Below are positions 22,939 to 35,389 of a stretch of DNA of 64,000 bases, one piece after another. The notes under the pieces are model-generated. The model was not told the DNA's origin and did no database searches. It was given only the letters and a program-made list of their open reading frames with translations. Source of the stretch: Boswellia sacra (lineage: Eukaryota > Streptophyta > Magnoliopsida > Sapindales > Burseraceae). The position numbers and the translations under genes are program-made. Location: positions 30,778-94,777 of the forward strand of contig SNVD02014886.1 in assembly GCA_013180625.2 (NCBI GenBank), written 5' to 3'. Position 1 is the first letter of the stretch. Each line of letters opens with the position of its first letter.

Positions 22939-23475
22939 TTGGCACACTCAAGAGACCCGTACATTCTAATGCATGTATGCACCACTATCAATGGCAAAAG
23001 CATGCGTGCGATGCTCGATACAGAAGCCACACACAACTTCATCGTTATTGAGGAGGTCAAACGGTTAGGCCTCAACCATAACAGCAGAGGAGGCACTATC
23101 AAGACAGTAAACTCACTGGCCAAAACAATTGTGGGCACGGTCAAGTCTACACTGGTTCAACTTGGTACATGGAGTAGAACACTTGATTTCTCCATTGTCC
23201 CCATGGACAACTTTCAAGTGGTGCTGGGAATGGAATTTTTTTATCAAGTCCATGATTTTTCCATACCAGCCTCTAACTCCCTTAGCATCCTTAATGGGAG
23301 TCAACCATGCACGATCATAGCAGAGCGCACATCAAAGATTGAGAACAAGGCGTTATCCGCGTTACAATTCAAACGAGAAATTTGGAAGGACCCAAGCTTC
23401 TTTGCCACCATTTGGGCGTTAAATGATAGAGAGGACAATGCCATTAGCAAGAACCCAATCCCAAAACAAGTCTAG
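22939..23475 (+). pseudogene. Chromovirus aspartic protease
   Basis: A 178-codon open frame with MRAMLDTEATHNFIV at residues ~22-36. The family active site is DTGA/DSGA followed by THNFI; here Gly is replaced by Glu (DTEA), which should abolish catalysis. The downstream MDNFQVVLGMEFF (flap and helix, 'FDVVLGMDWL') is recognisable at ~residues 92-104. It is followed by a linker ending in IPKQV and a TAG, after which the reverse transcriptase region begins in pieces. Confidence 0.8.
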
Positions 23476-24950
23476 GCCATCCTTGAGGAATATAAAGACA
23501 TCATGGCCCAAGAGTTGCCAAAGAAGGTACCGCCAAGATAGGAGGTGGACCAACAAATCAAGTTGGAACCCAATGCCAAGCCTTTAGCCATGGTGCCTTA
23601 CCCCATGGAGCCACTTGAACTTGCAGAGTTGAGAAAAAAAAAACTCCAAGATTTACTTGCTACAGGTTATATCAAACCCTTTAAAGCTCCATACGGTGCA
23701 CCCGTCCTCTTCTAAAAGAAGAAGGATGGATCTCTCCTCATGTGCATCGAATATCGAGTACTTAACAAGATCACATCAAGAACAAGTACCCAATTTCTTT
23801 AATTACGGAGTTATTCAATCAACTTGGAAAGGCTCGATACTTTACGAAGCTAGACTTGTAATCGGGGTACTAGCAATTACGTATTGCTAAAGGTGATGAA
23901 CTGAAGACCACATGTGTGACAGCTGACGAATTTCTAGTCAAGCCATTCGGCCTCGCTAATATACTTGCCACATTTTGCACCCTTATGAACAAGTTGTTTC
24001 ATCCCTACCTCGATCGATTCATTATGGTATACCTGGATGACAATGTGGTGTATAGCACAACCTTTAATGAACATGTGCAACACCTCAAACAAGTATTCCA
24101 AGTGCTTCAGGAAAATGAACTCTATGTCAAGAAAGAGAAACGTCCCTTTGCTCAAAGAGAAGTAGAGTTCCTTGGTCATCGAATATAGGATGGGAGACTT
24201 ATGATTAATCAGGTAAAGGTGAAAGCCATTCAAGAATGGGAGCCTTCTACCAAAATACCAGAGCTACAATCCTTCCTTAATTTGGTGAACTATTATCGGT
24301 AGTTCATCAAAGGATATTTAGCCAAAGCAGCCCCTCTCACAAACTTACACAAAAAGAACCACCGTTGGCATTGGTTCGAAAAGTGCCAATGCGCCTTCAA
24401 CAAACTAAAGAAGGCAATTCTGGAAGAACCTAAGTTGGTGCTGCTCGACCATACTAAACCATTCCAGATGTATGTAGATGCCTCAAACCTTACTATTAAG
24501 GGTGTTTTAATGTAAGAAGGGCACCTCATTGTGTACAAAAGCTGCAAGCTCAATGACACAGAGCGTCGATATACGATCCAAGAGATTGAGATGATGGCCA
24601 TCATCCATTACCTACAGGTTTGGCGTCACTACTTGCTTGACTCGTACTTTGTCATCAAGACCGACAACGTGGCAATCAGCTACTTCCAAATGCAAAAGAA
24701 GCTAGGCCCCAAGCAAGCACGATGGCAAGATTTATTGGCCGAGTTCGACTATCAACTTGGGTACAAACAATGCAAGGCAAATGTACTTGTCGAAGCTCTA
24801 AGTGGCAGAGCAGAACTTACAACATTGAGCATGAGTCGACCACAAAGTTGTTCATCGATCGCATCCAAGAAGGCCAAGGGCATGATCCCATAGCCAAGAA
24901 TCTCCTAAACTTGGCTAGTGAGAGAAAGACATGGAGCTTTTGACTCGATG
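23476..24950 (+). pseudogene. Chromovirus reverse transcriptase and RNase H
   Basis: Pieces in all three frames give GYIKPFKAPYGAPVLF (finger region), then FGLANILATFCTLMN and FIMVYLDDNVVYS with the catalytic YLDD near 24029, then EVEFLGHRI. RNase H follows with MYVDASNLT (24470s), QEIEMMAIIHYLQVWRHYLL and VIKTDNVAISYF, and the connection segment ends in GRAEL. Stop codons occur e.g. at 23713 and 24188. The catalytic YLDD is intact but the frame is not. Confidence 0.85.
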
Positions 24951-26290
24951 AAGGCCCACTCCTCATAATGGGAAATGGCTTATTCGTTCAAAGATATAGG
25001 AATTTGTAGAAGGAAATTATCCAGAAGTGCCATGACTCCAAGTGGGTCGGTCATCCAGGTATGGCACGAACCCTTGCACTCATGCAAAATTCCTATTATT
25101 GGCCTCAAATGCAAAAAAATGTGGAGGATTACGTGAGAACTTGTCTTGTGTGCCAAAAAGACAAGGTTGAGCTCCATTACCCAACGGTGTTGCTAGAACC
25201 CCTAACCATTACAGAAAGCCATGGCAAAGAGTGTCAATGGACTTCATTATGGCTTTGCCGAAATCAGAGGGATACGGAAGCATTATGGTGGTGGTGGATT
25301 GGTTTAGTAAATACGCCACCTTCATACCCATTTTCATGGATTGTATCGCAGATGAAGCTGCTCTAGGGTTCCCGAAACATGTGGTGAAGCTTTAGGGGGT
25401 CCCACAAAATATTTTGAGTGATTGAGACCCATACTTCATGGAACGATTTTGGAAAGAACTTTTCAAGATGTTGGGGATCGACTTAAGCTTCTTAATGAGC
25501 TTCCATCCCCAAATTGATTGACAAACTAAGCGCATCAATAGCCTGCTCGAATTATACCTAAGGCATTACATGAGCGCTCATCAACACGATTGGGCAAAGT
25601 TGTTAGACATTGCTCAATTCTCATATAACCTCCAAATAAACGAGGCAACAGGCAAGAGTTCATTTGAGATTGTGATTGGACAACAACCCATGACTCCGCA
25701 TGCCATAACCTCGACATATGGAGGGGAAAGTCCAGTGGCCTATAGGCTCGTGAAAGAGTGGCACGAACAAGCTGACATCACATGAGCGTGCTTGCACAAG
25801 GCCGCCAAAAAGATGAAGACATGGGCAGACACAAGGAGACAACACCTCACATTTTAGGAAGGTGATTTGGTGCTTGTCAAGTTACTACCCCAACAATTCA
25901 ATTCACTATGCAAAGTGCACAAGGGGTTAGTGCAGAAATATAAGGCCCCTTCCCAATAATCAAGCGAGTGGGCAAAGTCTCCTACCAAGTTCGACTGCCC
26001 CCTAACCTCAAGAGCCACCTGGTCTTCCTTGTGAGCTTCCTCAAACCCTATCATGAGGACAAGGAAGATCCAAGTCGAAGCGAGCCCAAGAGAGCGCCAA
26101 CAACTGCCTTCACTCATTCAATGAGGACATGAAGTCCATCCTTGCAGATCGAGTGATACGAAGGAGAAGATTTCCACCATACGTTAAGTACTTAGTGAAG
26201 TGTAAAAAACCTTCCGGACAGCGAGGCTAGCTGAGAACTCGAAGACACCTTCTGGTAATTTAGAAAGCACATCTAATGCCACAAGGATGA
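24951..26290 (+). pseudogene. Chromovirus integrase with chromodomain
   Basis: The zinc-binding HHCC module is visible (WVGHPGMARTLALMQNSYYW then VRTCLVCQKDK, 25040-25160). The core reads WQRVSMDFIMALPKSEGYGS and VVVDWFSKYATFIP in a shifted frame (25220-25340), and the C-terminal part has WAKLLDIAQFSYNLQ (25595-25640). After the GDLVLVKLLPQQF block comes VLVSFLKPYHED, then ADRVIRRRRFPPYVKYLVK (26145-26200), the start of the chromodomain, whose second half is frame-shifted. Chromodomains steer integration to heterochromatin. Non-functional. Confidence 0.85.
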
Positions 26291-26329
26291 AAGCGAACCG
26301 AGGACGTCGCGAGATTAGGTGGGGGAGGA

Positions 26330-26796
26330 TGTTACAGCCCGCGTAATTTTGTGTGCTAGAGTTGGCTCGAATATGTGCAATCCATGGTCTAGTTTCTAGA
26401 AAGCTTGTACCTAGCCTATTTTTTAGAAACTCTAGCCACCCATATGCTAGATTTCTCCTTGTAAATATCTATATATTTTAGGAGAGGATTCTAGAGTGCA
26501 ATTAATGACCATTGGATGTATTTAATCCTAGCCATTCATTTCAGAGAGGGATTAATATAAATATCCCTCCAAGGCTCATTTGTAAACAACAAGTTCTCTT
26601 GTGCAATAAAGCTTTCTTATTAGCAATACTTGTCTCCAGTTCTTTCATCACTTCTCTTTTGCCTACAAACTCTCTAGCTCAACGGTCCTAACTTCTCATT
26701 GAAAAGGCAAGCAACTAGGCTTACTTAGCAACTTTAGGTTCGATTTGTCTTAGTGCCGCATGGATAAAATCCACTACCAAAACTAAGCCCGTGACA
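26330..26796 (+). repeat. 3' LTR of the chromovirus
   Basis: Begins TGTTACAGCCCGCG directly after the polypurine tract and ends AAGCCCGTGACA. Contains a TATA box (TATAAATA, 26556-26563) and an AATAAA signal at about 26605. Aligns with the LTR at 35390-35893 in its length, ends and the middle TGTAAATATCTA.ATATTTT and TTGGATGTATT.AATC parts. Confidence 0.88.
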
Positions 26797-27610
26797 CCAA
26801 AATCCCATAAATAGTGATAATTGGGTGGGCCGCATTTATAATTATTATTTGTGCAAAACTGTGTGGTCTTGGCCCCCACTCGATCCCACTCTTACCATCA
26901 AGCCTTTAATGGCTACTTACCATTTTATATCTGCATTAAACCTCCAAGAAACCATAACCTTTCAATTTAATTCCTCCGATTGGCTTTTCATTTCACCTTC
27001 TTTTCTTGTTTTAATGTTCAGATCATTTCAACTACATTTGGAGATTGATCAGATTACGAAGTTTATCAATAACTATATAATCTAATATGTTAATAGATAT
27101 TTTAGATGATTTTCGAATAATACTGAATAAATTGACAATTGTTGAATGTTAATATTGTTATTATAATAAACCGCAAGTGACAGATTTCTACTACCTTAGT
27201 TGGAATCTCTCTGTTGGTGAGCTTTTCACGCAACGTAAAATGGTTGGTTTTTCCGAGGCTGCGGTCTTCGGCTAGTGGTAGAGTAGTAATTTTTGCCTAA
27301 CCTTGTCCTATGATGAATCGGTTAGGTTAATTATTATCACATCCATTACCATGTTTATACAATCATCTTTCTCCTCTCTATATCTACCTAATTAAGTTTA
27401 ATAGTTGCTTCTTTCCCCCCCGTCAATATAGCAAAAATTATGTGACAAATTAATAATATTTGTATGTGTATATATATATGTGTGAACTATTACATATATC
27501 ATGACATTCAATCTTATTTTTCCCTTCTTACCAACTATTGACGAAGTAAATATTGATCCCATTTAAGAGGTTAAAGAACTTATTCTCACAATCATAGATA
27601 TTGCCCTGTT
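26797..27610. other. AT-rich intergenic DNA
   Basis: No gene supported. An 86-codon open frame at 26825-27085 has no recognisable domain and lies in AT-rich sequence next to the LTR. Nothing else stands out. Confidence 0.5.
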
Positions 27611-27990
27611 GCAAGTTTTCCTTAACGCATATATTAGGAGGATCCATTTTCAGAATGCAATATTAAATTCATCAAGAAGCTATTAAATTGTACGTATAAT
27701 TTCAGTAAGTGTTTTGATGAAATTTAAAAATAAAATACAAACAAAGAGAAAATTTTTATTGCATTTTAATATAAAACTCAATAGAAATTACAAATCTTAT
27801 TGACGATAGAAGCGAGACATTTTTTCTAATGCGTTCACAAGCAACATATAAGAGACATATATGAAACAGCAGCTCAAACAACATGATAACACGATCTAAC
27901 ACAAAAACCATAATCGCAAAACCTTAATTGAACAAAATTTTCCAACAGCTAGCATTTGTGGCAGCACAATCTTTCTTGGTAAATAGATTA

Positions 27991-29508
27991 TTAAGGATAA
28001 ACCTCAATGAGAGATCTTACACCTAATATGGGGTTTATTGTATAGTTACTAAAACCAGCATCTAGGAAAAGCTTAGCCCATTCTTTCTCATCTCGCTGTT
28101 TCCCATTGAGATGGATCATCTCTGCCATGTCAAAGAATAGTTCCGTATTAATCGACTCATTGTCCCTTGATTGTTTCCCCAGAACGGTTTCTATTATAAT
28201 CACTTTCCCAAAATTCTTGTTCCTCGTAATTGCTTCCCTACATTTTTTAAGAATCTTCACGCAATCTTCGTCTTTCCAATCGATTAATAGCCACTGCTTA
28301 TCATAACATTGACAATCATTAGAATCATTAATTGTAATTTGTAAAATTTAATAAGCAGGTGTTTGATAAAAATTAATAAAAATAATATATTTTGCAACAT
28401 ATGCTATTGAACTTGGCTTTGAATTTTTATTCTTACGTTTCGTGGGATGTAAAGTGAAATAAGTTTAGTAAAAGTTTTATTATTAAAGTTTAAAACTAAA
28501 TTATCAAATGATGTAAAATCCAATGGATTAGAAATTCCTAATAGTAAATGGGGATTGTTCACCTTGCCCCATTTTTTAAGAGTTCGGAATAAGGTGGGGA
28601 TTGATGGAGATACCCATATATAGCAAGAAATATTTTGTTATTGGCTTGATATATAATTTTTAGGCTACATATATTCATGCTTCCAATAGAAAAATAAATA
28701 AAAACAATAAATTAAAGATGAAAAAAAAAAAGACCTTCAATAATATTGCATCTGCTGGTGGAATAGCCTCAAACATGTCTCCCCCAAGATATTTCAGATT
28801 GCCATGACCTTGCAGGTCAGCAACCACATGTGGAAGATCAAATACTGTACACTCCAAGTATGGAAACGCTTCAGCAATGGACTTGGCCAATGTTCCTGTG
28901 CCACCCCCAACATCTACCAGCGAATTCACCCCCTTAAACACATCCTTACACTTATCAATCATCACATGACTCAGTAATCGGGAATCACTGGCCATGGCTT
29001 CGTTGACAAGTTGGTTAATCTTTGGCTCCTGCCCAGCATACTCATAAAGCGATATCCCATGTGCTGTAGCAAACGGATTTACAACATCATTCTGAAACCA
29101 TGCACTGAAATGTTGACCTGGGTCTACTAAAACAGGATCGAGCACGAATAGTAAGAAAGGTGTTACACTCAAGGGGTTGTTCGTAAGCAGGAGCTGTGAA
29201 GCACTGGTGAGAACATAGCCTTCTTCAGGGTCATTTAAACAAACTTTTTGCAGTTTGAAGAAGCCAGAGTGAGCCAGAAAGCGCATGAGGCGGTGGACAA
29301 AGAGGGTTTTGGTAGGGTGTATTGGTAATGCATTAACCAGCTGACCAACGGTCATTGGTTTTCCATGGTGGTGGATGATATCTGGTATGCCTAATTGAAC
29401 AGCACATTTCAGAGACATGGAATTTATGAAGCTGAAAATGTGATTCCATACATGGGCCTGCGCTTCAAGTAGCTGATCACTGCCACTCTCTCCATCCGAC
29501 GATTGCAT
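27991..29508 (-). CDS. COMT-type plant O-methyltransferase-like protein, two exons, catalytic His replaced
   Basis: Exon 1 is 29508-28735 and exon 2 is 28293-27991, joined in phase 0 by a 441-bp intron with GT (AAG|GTCTTT) and AG (AAGCAG|TGG) borders; 358 residues, normal for the family. Residues 13-120 form the plant methyltransferase dimerisation domain (LLEAQAHVWNHIFSFINSMS). The SAM-binding motif LVDVGGGTGT is at 197-206, with VFDLPHV at 222-228 and GGDMFEAIPPADAILLK at 242-258. The end DEKEW, LFLDAGF and GVRSLIEVYP matches the trans-resveratrol di-O-methyltransferase-like group of caffeate-type enzymes, which methylate phenolic hydroxyls in the cytosol. Where these have HDW with the catalytic His, residues 262-264 read I-D-W. 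The Glu of the ERxEKE-like motif (QRDEKEW) remains. The start at 29508 is chosen because the earlier in-frame ATG (29604) is upstream of the TATA box. Function unknown: altered chemistry or inactive. Confidence 0.88.
28294..28734 (-). other. Intron of the O-methyltransferase gene
   Basis: 441 bp, GT...AG, phase 0, located just before the position of the catalytic His in the family (between LLK and the WxLHDW block), which is the conserved single-intron position of this methyltransferase group. AT-rich as usual for plant introns. Contains no ORF of interest. Confidence 0.88.
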
Positions 29509-29581
29509 CTTCGAGTTATCTAATAATGACAAGCTTGGACACTTCACTTTTGGTATGAACAATATGCCGTGATATTGAGTT

Positions 29582-29590
29582 CTATTTATA
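29582..29590 (-). promoter_or_regulatory. TATA box of the O-methyltransferase gene
   Basis: The minus strand reads TATAAATAG here, about 75 bp before the ATG at 29508. It puts transcription start near 29555 and a leader of roughly 45 bases, and it excludes the upstream ATG at 29604 as the real start. Confidence 0.65.
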
Positions 29591-29609
29591 ATGATTGAAG
29601 CCAATAGTG

Positions 29610-32600
29610 GAGATCATAGATCGCTTCTAAAAGACTTTATACGTATTAGGGTTTATAATTCTATGGTTGAAATCTTATGAGACTGATGAAAATTGTGTAA
29701 GCCCATTCACCATTGGAGTCTATAAACCACTGATTCGTGATTAATAGATTCTGAGTTTTAAACTTTGGTCCTTCAGATCTAGGCTAGTTTATTAAACCAC
29801 GTTAAAGTTCTTGTTTTAATTCGCTTAATTTTTTTGACATCTGATATTACTTTAATAATTTAAGATACTCATTTTTTGTTATGCCATGTTGTCTCCAGGT
29901 CGTAGGATTTTGTGTTGGTGCCCATAACTAGCCCTACACCTGTTACATGTAATGATCGTATTTGTTAGATGATAGTAATTAATTTGACAATTTTTCAATT
30001 AATTAATTTACTTAGAGGTTCATCATCCCAAGGCAAATGCCGTATGTGTTTATACTAAGGAATTACCTCATTTATTTTATATAGTTTTATAATTTGTTGT
30101 ACCCATTATTGCCTTTAAAACTGAACTAATTATACACAATAATCTGTAGGAAATCCACGAATTGGCCTTGGTTGGATCATTTATCACTCTTACTTTCTCC
30201 GTCAATTTAGAGGGTTATCCAAGATTTGTTATATCCTGAAACTTATGGTTTATACATAATAAAATAATAATTGTCCCGTAAGTCGTGGCTTTTAAGAGTC
30301 AAGAGATGTACTGTGATGGATGGTTTTGTCTTGGGTGATGTAGCAATCAGGATTGGGATAAAAAAATTAGGAATAGATTAGACGAAGAATACAAGTTTAT
30401 TTGGAATTTGTTGCTCCTTATGCAAGATTTGATTCTCACGGCTAGAAAAGGAAGTAGACTTGCAACAGAAAAGATTAATACATGCACAGCTGGTGGTTTT
30501 GATTAATACATACACAGCCATGTGTCATTGATCATTGGAGTCCATAAACCATTGATTTATAATTAGTAGATTCTGAGTTTTAAACTCCAGTCCCTTAGAC
30601 AGAGCCTAGTTTACTAAACCACGTTAAAGTTCTTGTTTTGATTCGCTTGATTATTTTCCCTCACTTGTTGATTCGCTTGAAGTAATTACAAATATTAAAA
30701 CAATTATTCAATCAAAAAGACAAGATTGCTTCCCCAAGTAAATAATAATTAGGTCTTCAAAATAGAGATTTATTTTTTATTGGTCTCTTTAAAATACATA
30801 TGTTTCTTTTTAATTAGTATTTAAAATTTTAGAAACGAAGAGAAAAATAAAACCAAATCATGTATGATATTCAGCCATAACCAAACATGAAAGAGCTTGG
30901 CATAGTCCTTGGCATGAGACAGCCACTTCTGGTGCCATCTGAGACGTACTATAAGGACACCAAAAAATTTTTCATACCAAACATGACACGTAAGGAATGA
31001 TCTATTAAAGTGCTAGTCCAAGAACAAAAGAAGTTAATATGTAACTATAAAAAAATTCCTAAAATAGTATTATATATTATTTATATCTTAAATCATCATA
31101 TCCAACCATTGTAAGCCAACCCCAAACTTAAGATGGAATTATTTTTTCTAACTCCTGTATATTTTATTTTGTTTCGTCCTTTTTTTTAATTTCTTACATA
31201 AATTCTTAAAAATAAAAAAGAATAATTAATATTCCAAAATTAAATTTCTTTCTAAAAGGACAACGAAGTGTGTTTTGAGAATACAAGTAATATGTTTTAA
31301 TAAGTTTAGCATATTCTAGATATAAACTTTTAAATATTTCTTTACTTTTTAAATTTTTGGATGAGATATAGATGACTTATTTGATTCACACGAAACATGT
31401 CTATAAAGTATAATATGGTAAAAATTTAGTATACTTTTATTATTACTCTATACGATAAAAATTTAGTATAATATGACAAAATTTTTTGGATGAGTTAATC
31501 AAATATTAATGATTAGTGTTTTAAAACTAGTATTGATATATTTTATAAGATTTTTTTATTTGAAATTGTAAATAGTGTACTTCTCATTTCAAAGAAGATA
31601 ATTAAGATGACATTATAGATGTTACTTAATCAAATGATTATTGATGGTAGGTACTACCTAAATCGAGAACATGAAAACATGGACGATTTAGCTCAGGCCC
31701 CACAAATTAATGAAAGAAATCAATGGATGGGTACTAGCTTAAATCATCTTTGACTTTTTTTTTAAGAAGTTTTGAAATGCAGAAGACCAACTTTTCCATC
31801 TCTTTTATGGCCCCTAACTTCTCGTCTTCATTTTTTTTATTCTCCCAACTCTTCCTTCTGTGGAATAATCGAGTGTTCGAATGGATAATATTATTGAGTG
31901 AATTAATCCCTTGATTTAAACTTCAAGGGTTCACAAAATTTTTAAATTTTTAAAGAGATATAAAAATTGTCTCCGTTGTTAGTTGTAATTGGTCGGTATC
32001 GAAGCACTTCTCCTGTTTTATTTATTGTTCTCTTTTTGGTGATTACTTTGCTAATATATCAATCACCATCCATTACAAAGAAGGGGCATGAAATTCCTTT
32101 TGATCAGAAGAATTGGTTAAGGAGTTTAATGGTAGCAATTGAGCTTTGTTTTTGAAATTTTGTCACCTCGAAAGATTATCAAAAGATTGTTGATGTGACA
32201 TATTACCTAATAATTGATTAATGATTACTGTTTTTAATTATTATTTATATATTTGATAAGATTTTTGTACAAAATTGCATACTTTACATTTGAAGAAGAT
32301 AATATGTTAAGATATCATTATAGATGTTACTTAATCAAATAATTAATGATTAGTTAAAAAGAAAATTATTTATTTTTAAATCAAATAAAAAAATCAAATA
32401 TCATCAAACTCTTTCCATTTCTAATGGAACAATTAATTGATTTTCTATTGAATTGTTATGACCCCTAATTGACAAATCTAACATATTTTAAACAATAATA
32501 TTTCGTTTACAACCAATTCATACAATTTAACATATAAAACTAGATATGACACAAAGTTAAAGATCGATGGCCTGTTACCACATCATTGAGTAAAATTATT

Positions 32601-34280
32601 TTATCCATCCAAATTTTATATCACATCATAGTATTTGTGTTATCTTATATAAATGGGTCTTAACATGTAATATTACTCTTTCTTAAAAACCTCATGATAC
32701 ACTCTTTGTCTACCATAGGATAAACTACAATTTAATACAAATAAATCGAACAAACAACCTATACTCATATTATATATATTATGATAGTTTATTACAATAT
32801 GTGACAAAGGGCTTCCCATCCAAATTTCTTGCTACCTTGCTTTGATATCAATACAAGAAGTAATTGGTCTTATTTGGAGAAGCCAACAAGCAGCTAAATC
32901 CGTCTCTAAACTTAAGCAAATTTAAATTGAAAATTCAGCCTCATCAGAAAGTTCAAGTAATTAACTTACGTCAAACGGTTTGGCTGTGATTAGTCAGTTA
33001 ACCTAGTTGATAACTGGGTTTCTGCCATGTGTTAACCTTAACGTAATTCTTCTTTAATAATCCCAATTTCAAATGCAATTTTAATAAATTAATCAAGGCC
33101 TCCGTCTTGCGAAAGCTACCAAGATTAAATACTTTCACGAGTATTGCTACACATATTACCCATTTACAATCAGCTTTCCTTATAACCTGATGACAAAAAT
33201 TCACTGGAGGAAAAAAAACAAAAATAAATAAGGGTAATTATATCTGCAATAGGATTTTGTCAAATGGAAAGTTAGTCAGGTGTGATATTATTTTTATATA
33301 TCAGGGGTTATATATAGGTAAAAAGTTGGTGTTTCGAAATGCCTTTTGCGGATTCAACATGAATGAAATTAAAGGATTGTTTGTAGAATTAGGACCCTCT
33401 ATTGACTTAAGCTTTCTTGAGCTTTTAAACATCTTTTACCATATGGCTTTTATTAACTATGAGTTGCCAGTAATATCCATTATTTTTTCTCTCCTCTCTC
33501 ATTTACTTTTATCAAGCACCAAGCATGCGTTTGTATTTAGCTCAAGTGAAAACCAAATTAGGGAAGGATCTTGATTATTGTTTGTATCATCACTTTTTTG
33601 CAGATTTTGCCTATAAAATACATACCTCATCCCTTCCTACACTTGCCCTTGTGTTATTTAGAAAACTATTTTGTTTATAAACTAGGGTCATTTATGATTC
33701 TGGGATAAAAAACTTAGTACTAATAAAGAGATTTTTAATTACCCTCGTATCAAACGGTTGTAATTAGAAGTCCAAGCATTTAAGGCAATGGATCTAAAAT
33801 GGATGACCTAATGTCAAAATAGTTAATTGTTTTAAAATCTCAAATACTATGTTAAGCATTTCAACCAATGGATCCAACATAAATCTAGACATTCAAAGAA
33901 GTGGACCTAAGATGCATGAATATTGTATGACCTTCTATTGCAAAATACATTATTATTATTTCTACTAGGTCTTCAGATAATTAAAGATTAAATTTTAGAT
34001 TTAGTTTTGGAGAGGTAACCATAATTTTATTTGTGTTAAAGAAAGTTATTTTTTTATCCAACAGTTCTTCAACTTGTAAACTATTAGATCAATCAATTTT
34101 TTTGGATTATTATTTGATTATTGTTCTCATAAGCGAGAGCAAGATTACATACAAGTGTCATGTAACCTTTATTTAATAAAATTTTATGTACAAAATCAAT
34201 ATCCTCTCATAAAATTATCCTTCATTTTAAAATTGAAAATTTATTAATAGAGCTTTTATAGGTTCAGATTCATTCTCAAA
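29610..34280. other. AT-rich intergenic region with dispersed direct repeats
   Basis: No gene is supported. A 120-bp sequence occurs twice in direct orientation (29711-29830 and 30533-30652), sharing CATTGGAGTC.ATAAACCA, AGATTCTGAGTTTTAAACT and ACCACGTTAAAGTTCTTGTT. A second diverged pair is 31503-31650 and 32211-32350 (ATTATAGATGTTACTTAATC shared). The open frames at 32998-33204 and 33257-33574 show no domain. The word CTTGTGTTATTTAGAAAACT (33651) is the reverse complement of one at 37531. The sequence 31680-31740 is a single unit of the minisatellite found at 34.3 kb. Confidence 0.55.
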
Positions 34281-34286
34281 CCTATG

Positions 34287-35389
34287 ATTAATACATTAAG
34301 TGATAATTAAAACATGGTTAAGAGTTTCTTACCATGCTTTCATTGCTAAAACTTTATAAATTTGCTGAAACTTTATAAATTTGTGGAAGTCTTTTTCGCT
34401 AGAAAAATGGAAAAGAAATTGGTCCACCATTTTTTGTTGTCTGCCGCTTGCAGCTTATACTTTGGCTCATGGACGTGGAAAACAAGGATGATACAGCTCA
34501 GGTCCTATAAATTAATGAAAATAATCAGTGGTGCATACTACCTAAATGGGAAACATGGGAAACATTGGTGATATAATATAGCTCAGGTCCCACACAAAAA
34601 TCGATGATGGGATATAGCTCAGGTCCCACACAATAATCGATGATTGGCAATAGCTTGATGGGAAACATGGATGATATAGCTCAGGTCCCACAAATTAATG
34701 AAAATATTGATGGAGGGTACTAGCTAAATGAGGAACACGGAACACGTAGATGATATCGCTCAGGTCCTACAAATTAATAAAAATAATTGATGGTGGGCCC
34801 TACCTAAATGGGAAACATGGATGATATAGCTCGGTTTTTATTATATTTAACAGGTCGATATTGAAAGCACAACTAATCATAGAATTGTTATCTTCAATTA
34901 ATATATTAAGTGATAATTAAAACATGATTAAGAGTTTCTTACAATGCTTTCCTTGCTAGAACTTTATTAAATTTGTAGAAGTCTTTTTCGCTACAAAACT
35001 GGAAAAGAAATGTGGTCCACCATTTTGTCGGCTGCCACTTGCAGTTCGTACTTTGGCTCATGGACATGGAAAACAAGGATGATATAACTCAGGGTCCCAC
35101 AAATTAATGAAAACAATCGATGGTGCGTACTAGCTAAATAAGGAACATGGGAAATTTGGGTGATATAGCTCAGGTCCCACACAATAATTGATGTTGCGAA
35201 AAAGCTATATGGGAAACATGGGTGATAGAGCTCAGGTCCCAAAAAATAATGAAAATTACTGATGGTGGGAACTAGCCAAATAGGCAACATGGAATACATG
35301 GATAATGTAGCTCAAGTCCCACAAATTAATAAAAATAATTGATGGTAGGCACTAGCTAAATAGGAAACTTGGAAAACATGGATAATATA
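34287..35389. repeat. Minisatellite block with 'GATATAGCTCAGGTCCCACA' units
   Basis: Two higher-order units (from about 34287 and 34897, ~610 bp apart) each open with ATTAAGTGATAATTAAAACA, then AAGAGTTTCTTAC.ATGCTTTC and TGGTCCACCATTTT, followed by several ~70-bp subunits of the form GATATAGCTCAGGTCCCACA, AATTAATGAAAATAATCGAT, GG-TGGG-ACTAGCTAAAT, GGGAAACATGGA. The same block type returns at 40975-41960 and 42340-42445. It is AT-rich, with no coding potential in common among units. The function and parent element are unknown to me. Confidence 0.75.

Larger units (their letters stand above)
21885..26796 (+). mobile_element. Ty3/gypsy chromovirus, degenerate, no 5' LTR
   Basis: Plus-strand order is gag, protease, reverse transcriptase, RNase H, integrase with chromodomain, polypurine tract, 3' LTR. 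The chromodomain at the C-terminus marks a chromovirus; the wording of the integrase and gag resembles the Reina group (from memory). A polypurine tract (AGGTGGGGGAGGA, 26317-26329) precedes the 3' LTR (26330-26796). No matching LTR or primer-binding site lies before gag, so the element is truncated at the 5' end near 21.88 kb. Many stops and frameshifts. The LTR at 35390-35893 is from the same family. Confidence 0.88.

Noticed and set aside
22498..23304. Minus-strand open frames across the chromovirus gag and protease
   Set aside because: Shadow frames of the plus-strand gag and protease, which show clear domains.
29509..29604. Longer methyltransferase start at ATG 29604
   Set aside because: It is upstream of the TATA box at 29582-29590 and would add an atypical 32-residue N-terminus.
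33257..33574. 105-codon open frame on the plus strand
   Set aside because: No recognisable domain; sits in AT-rich intergenic DNA with no promoter or splice context.
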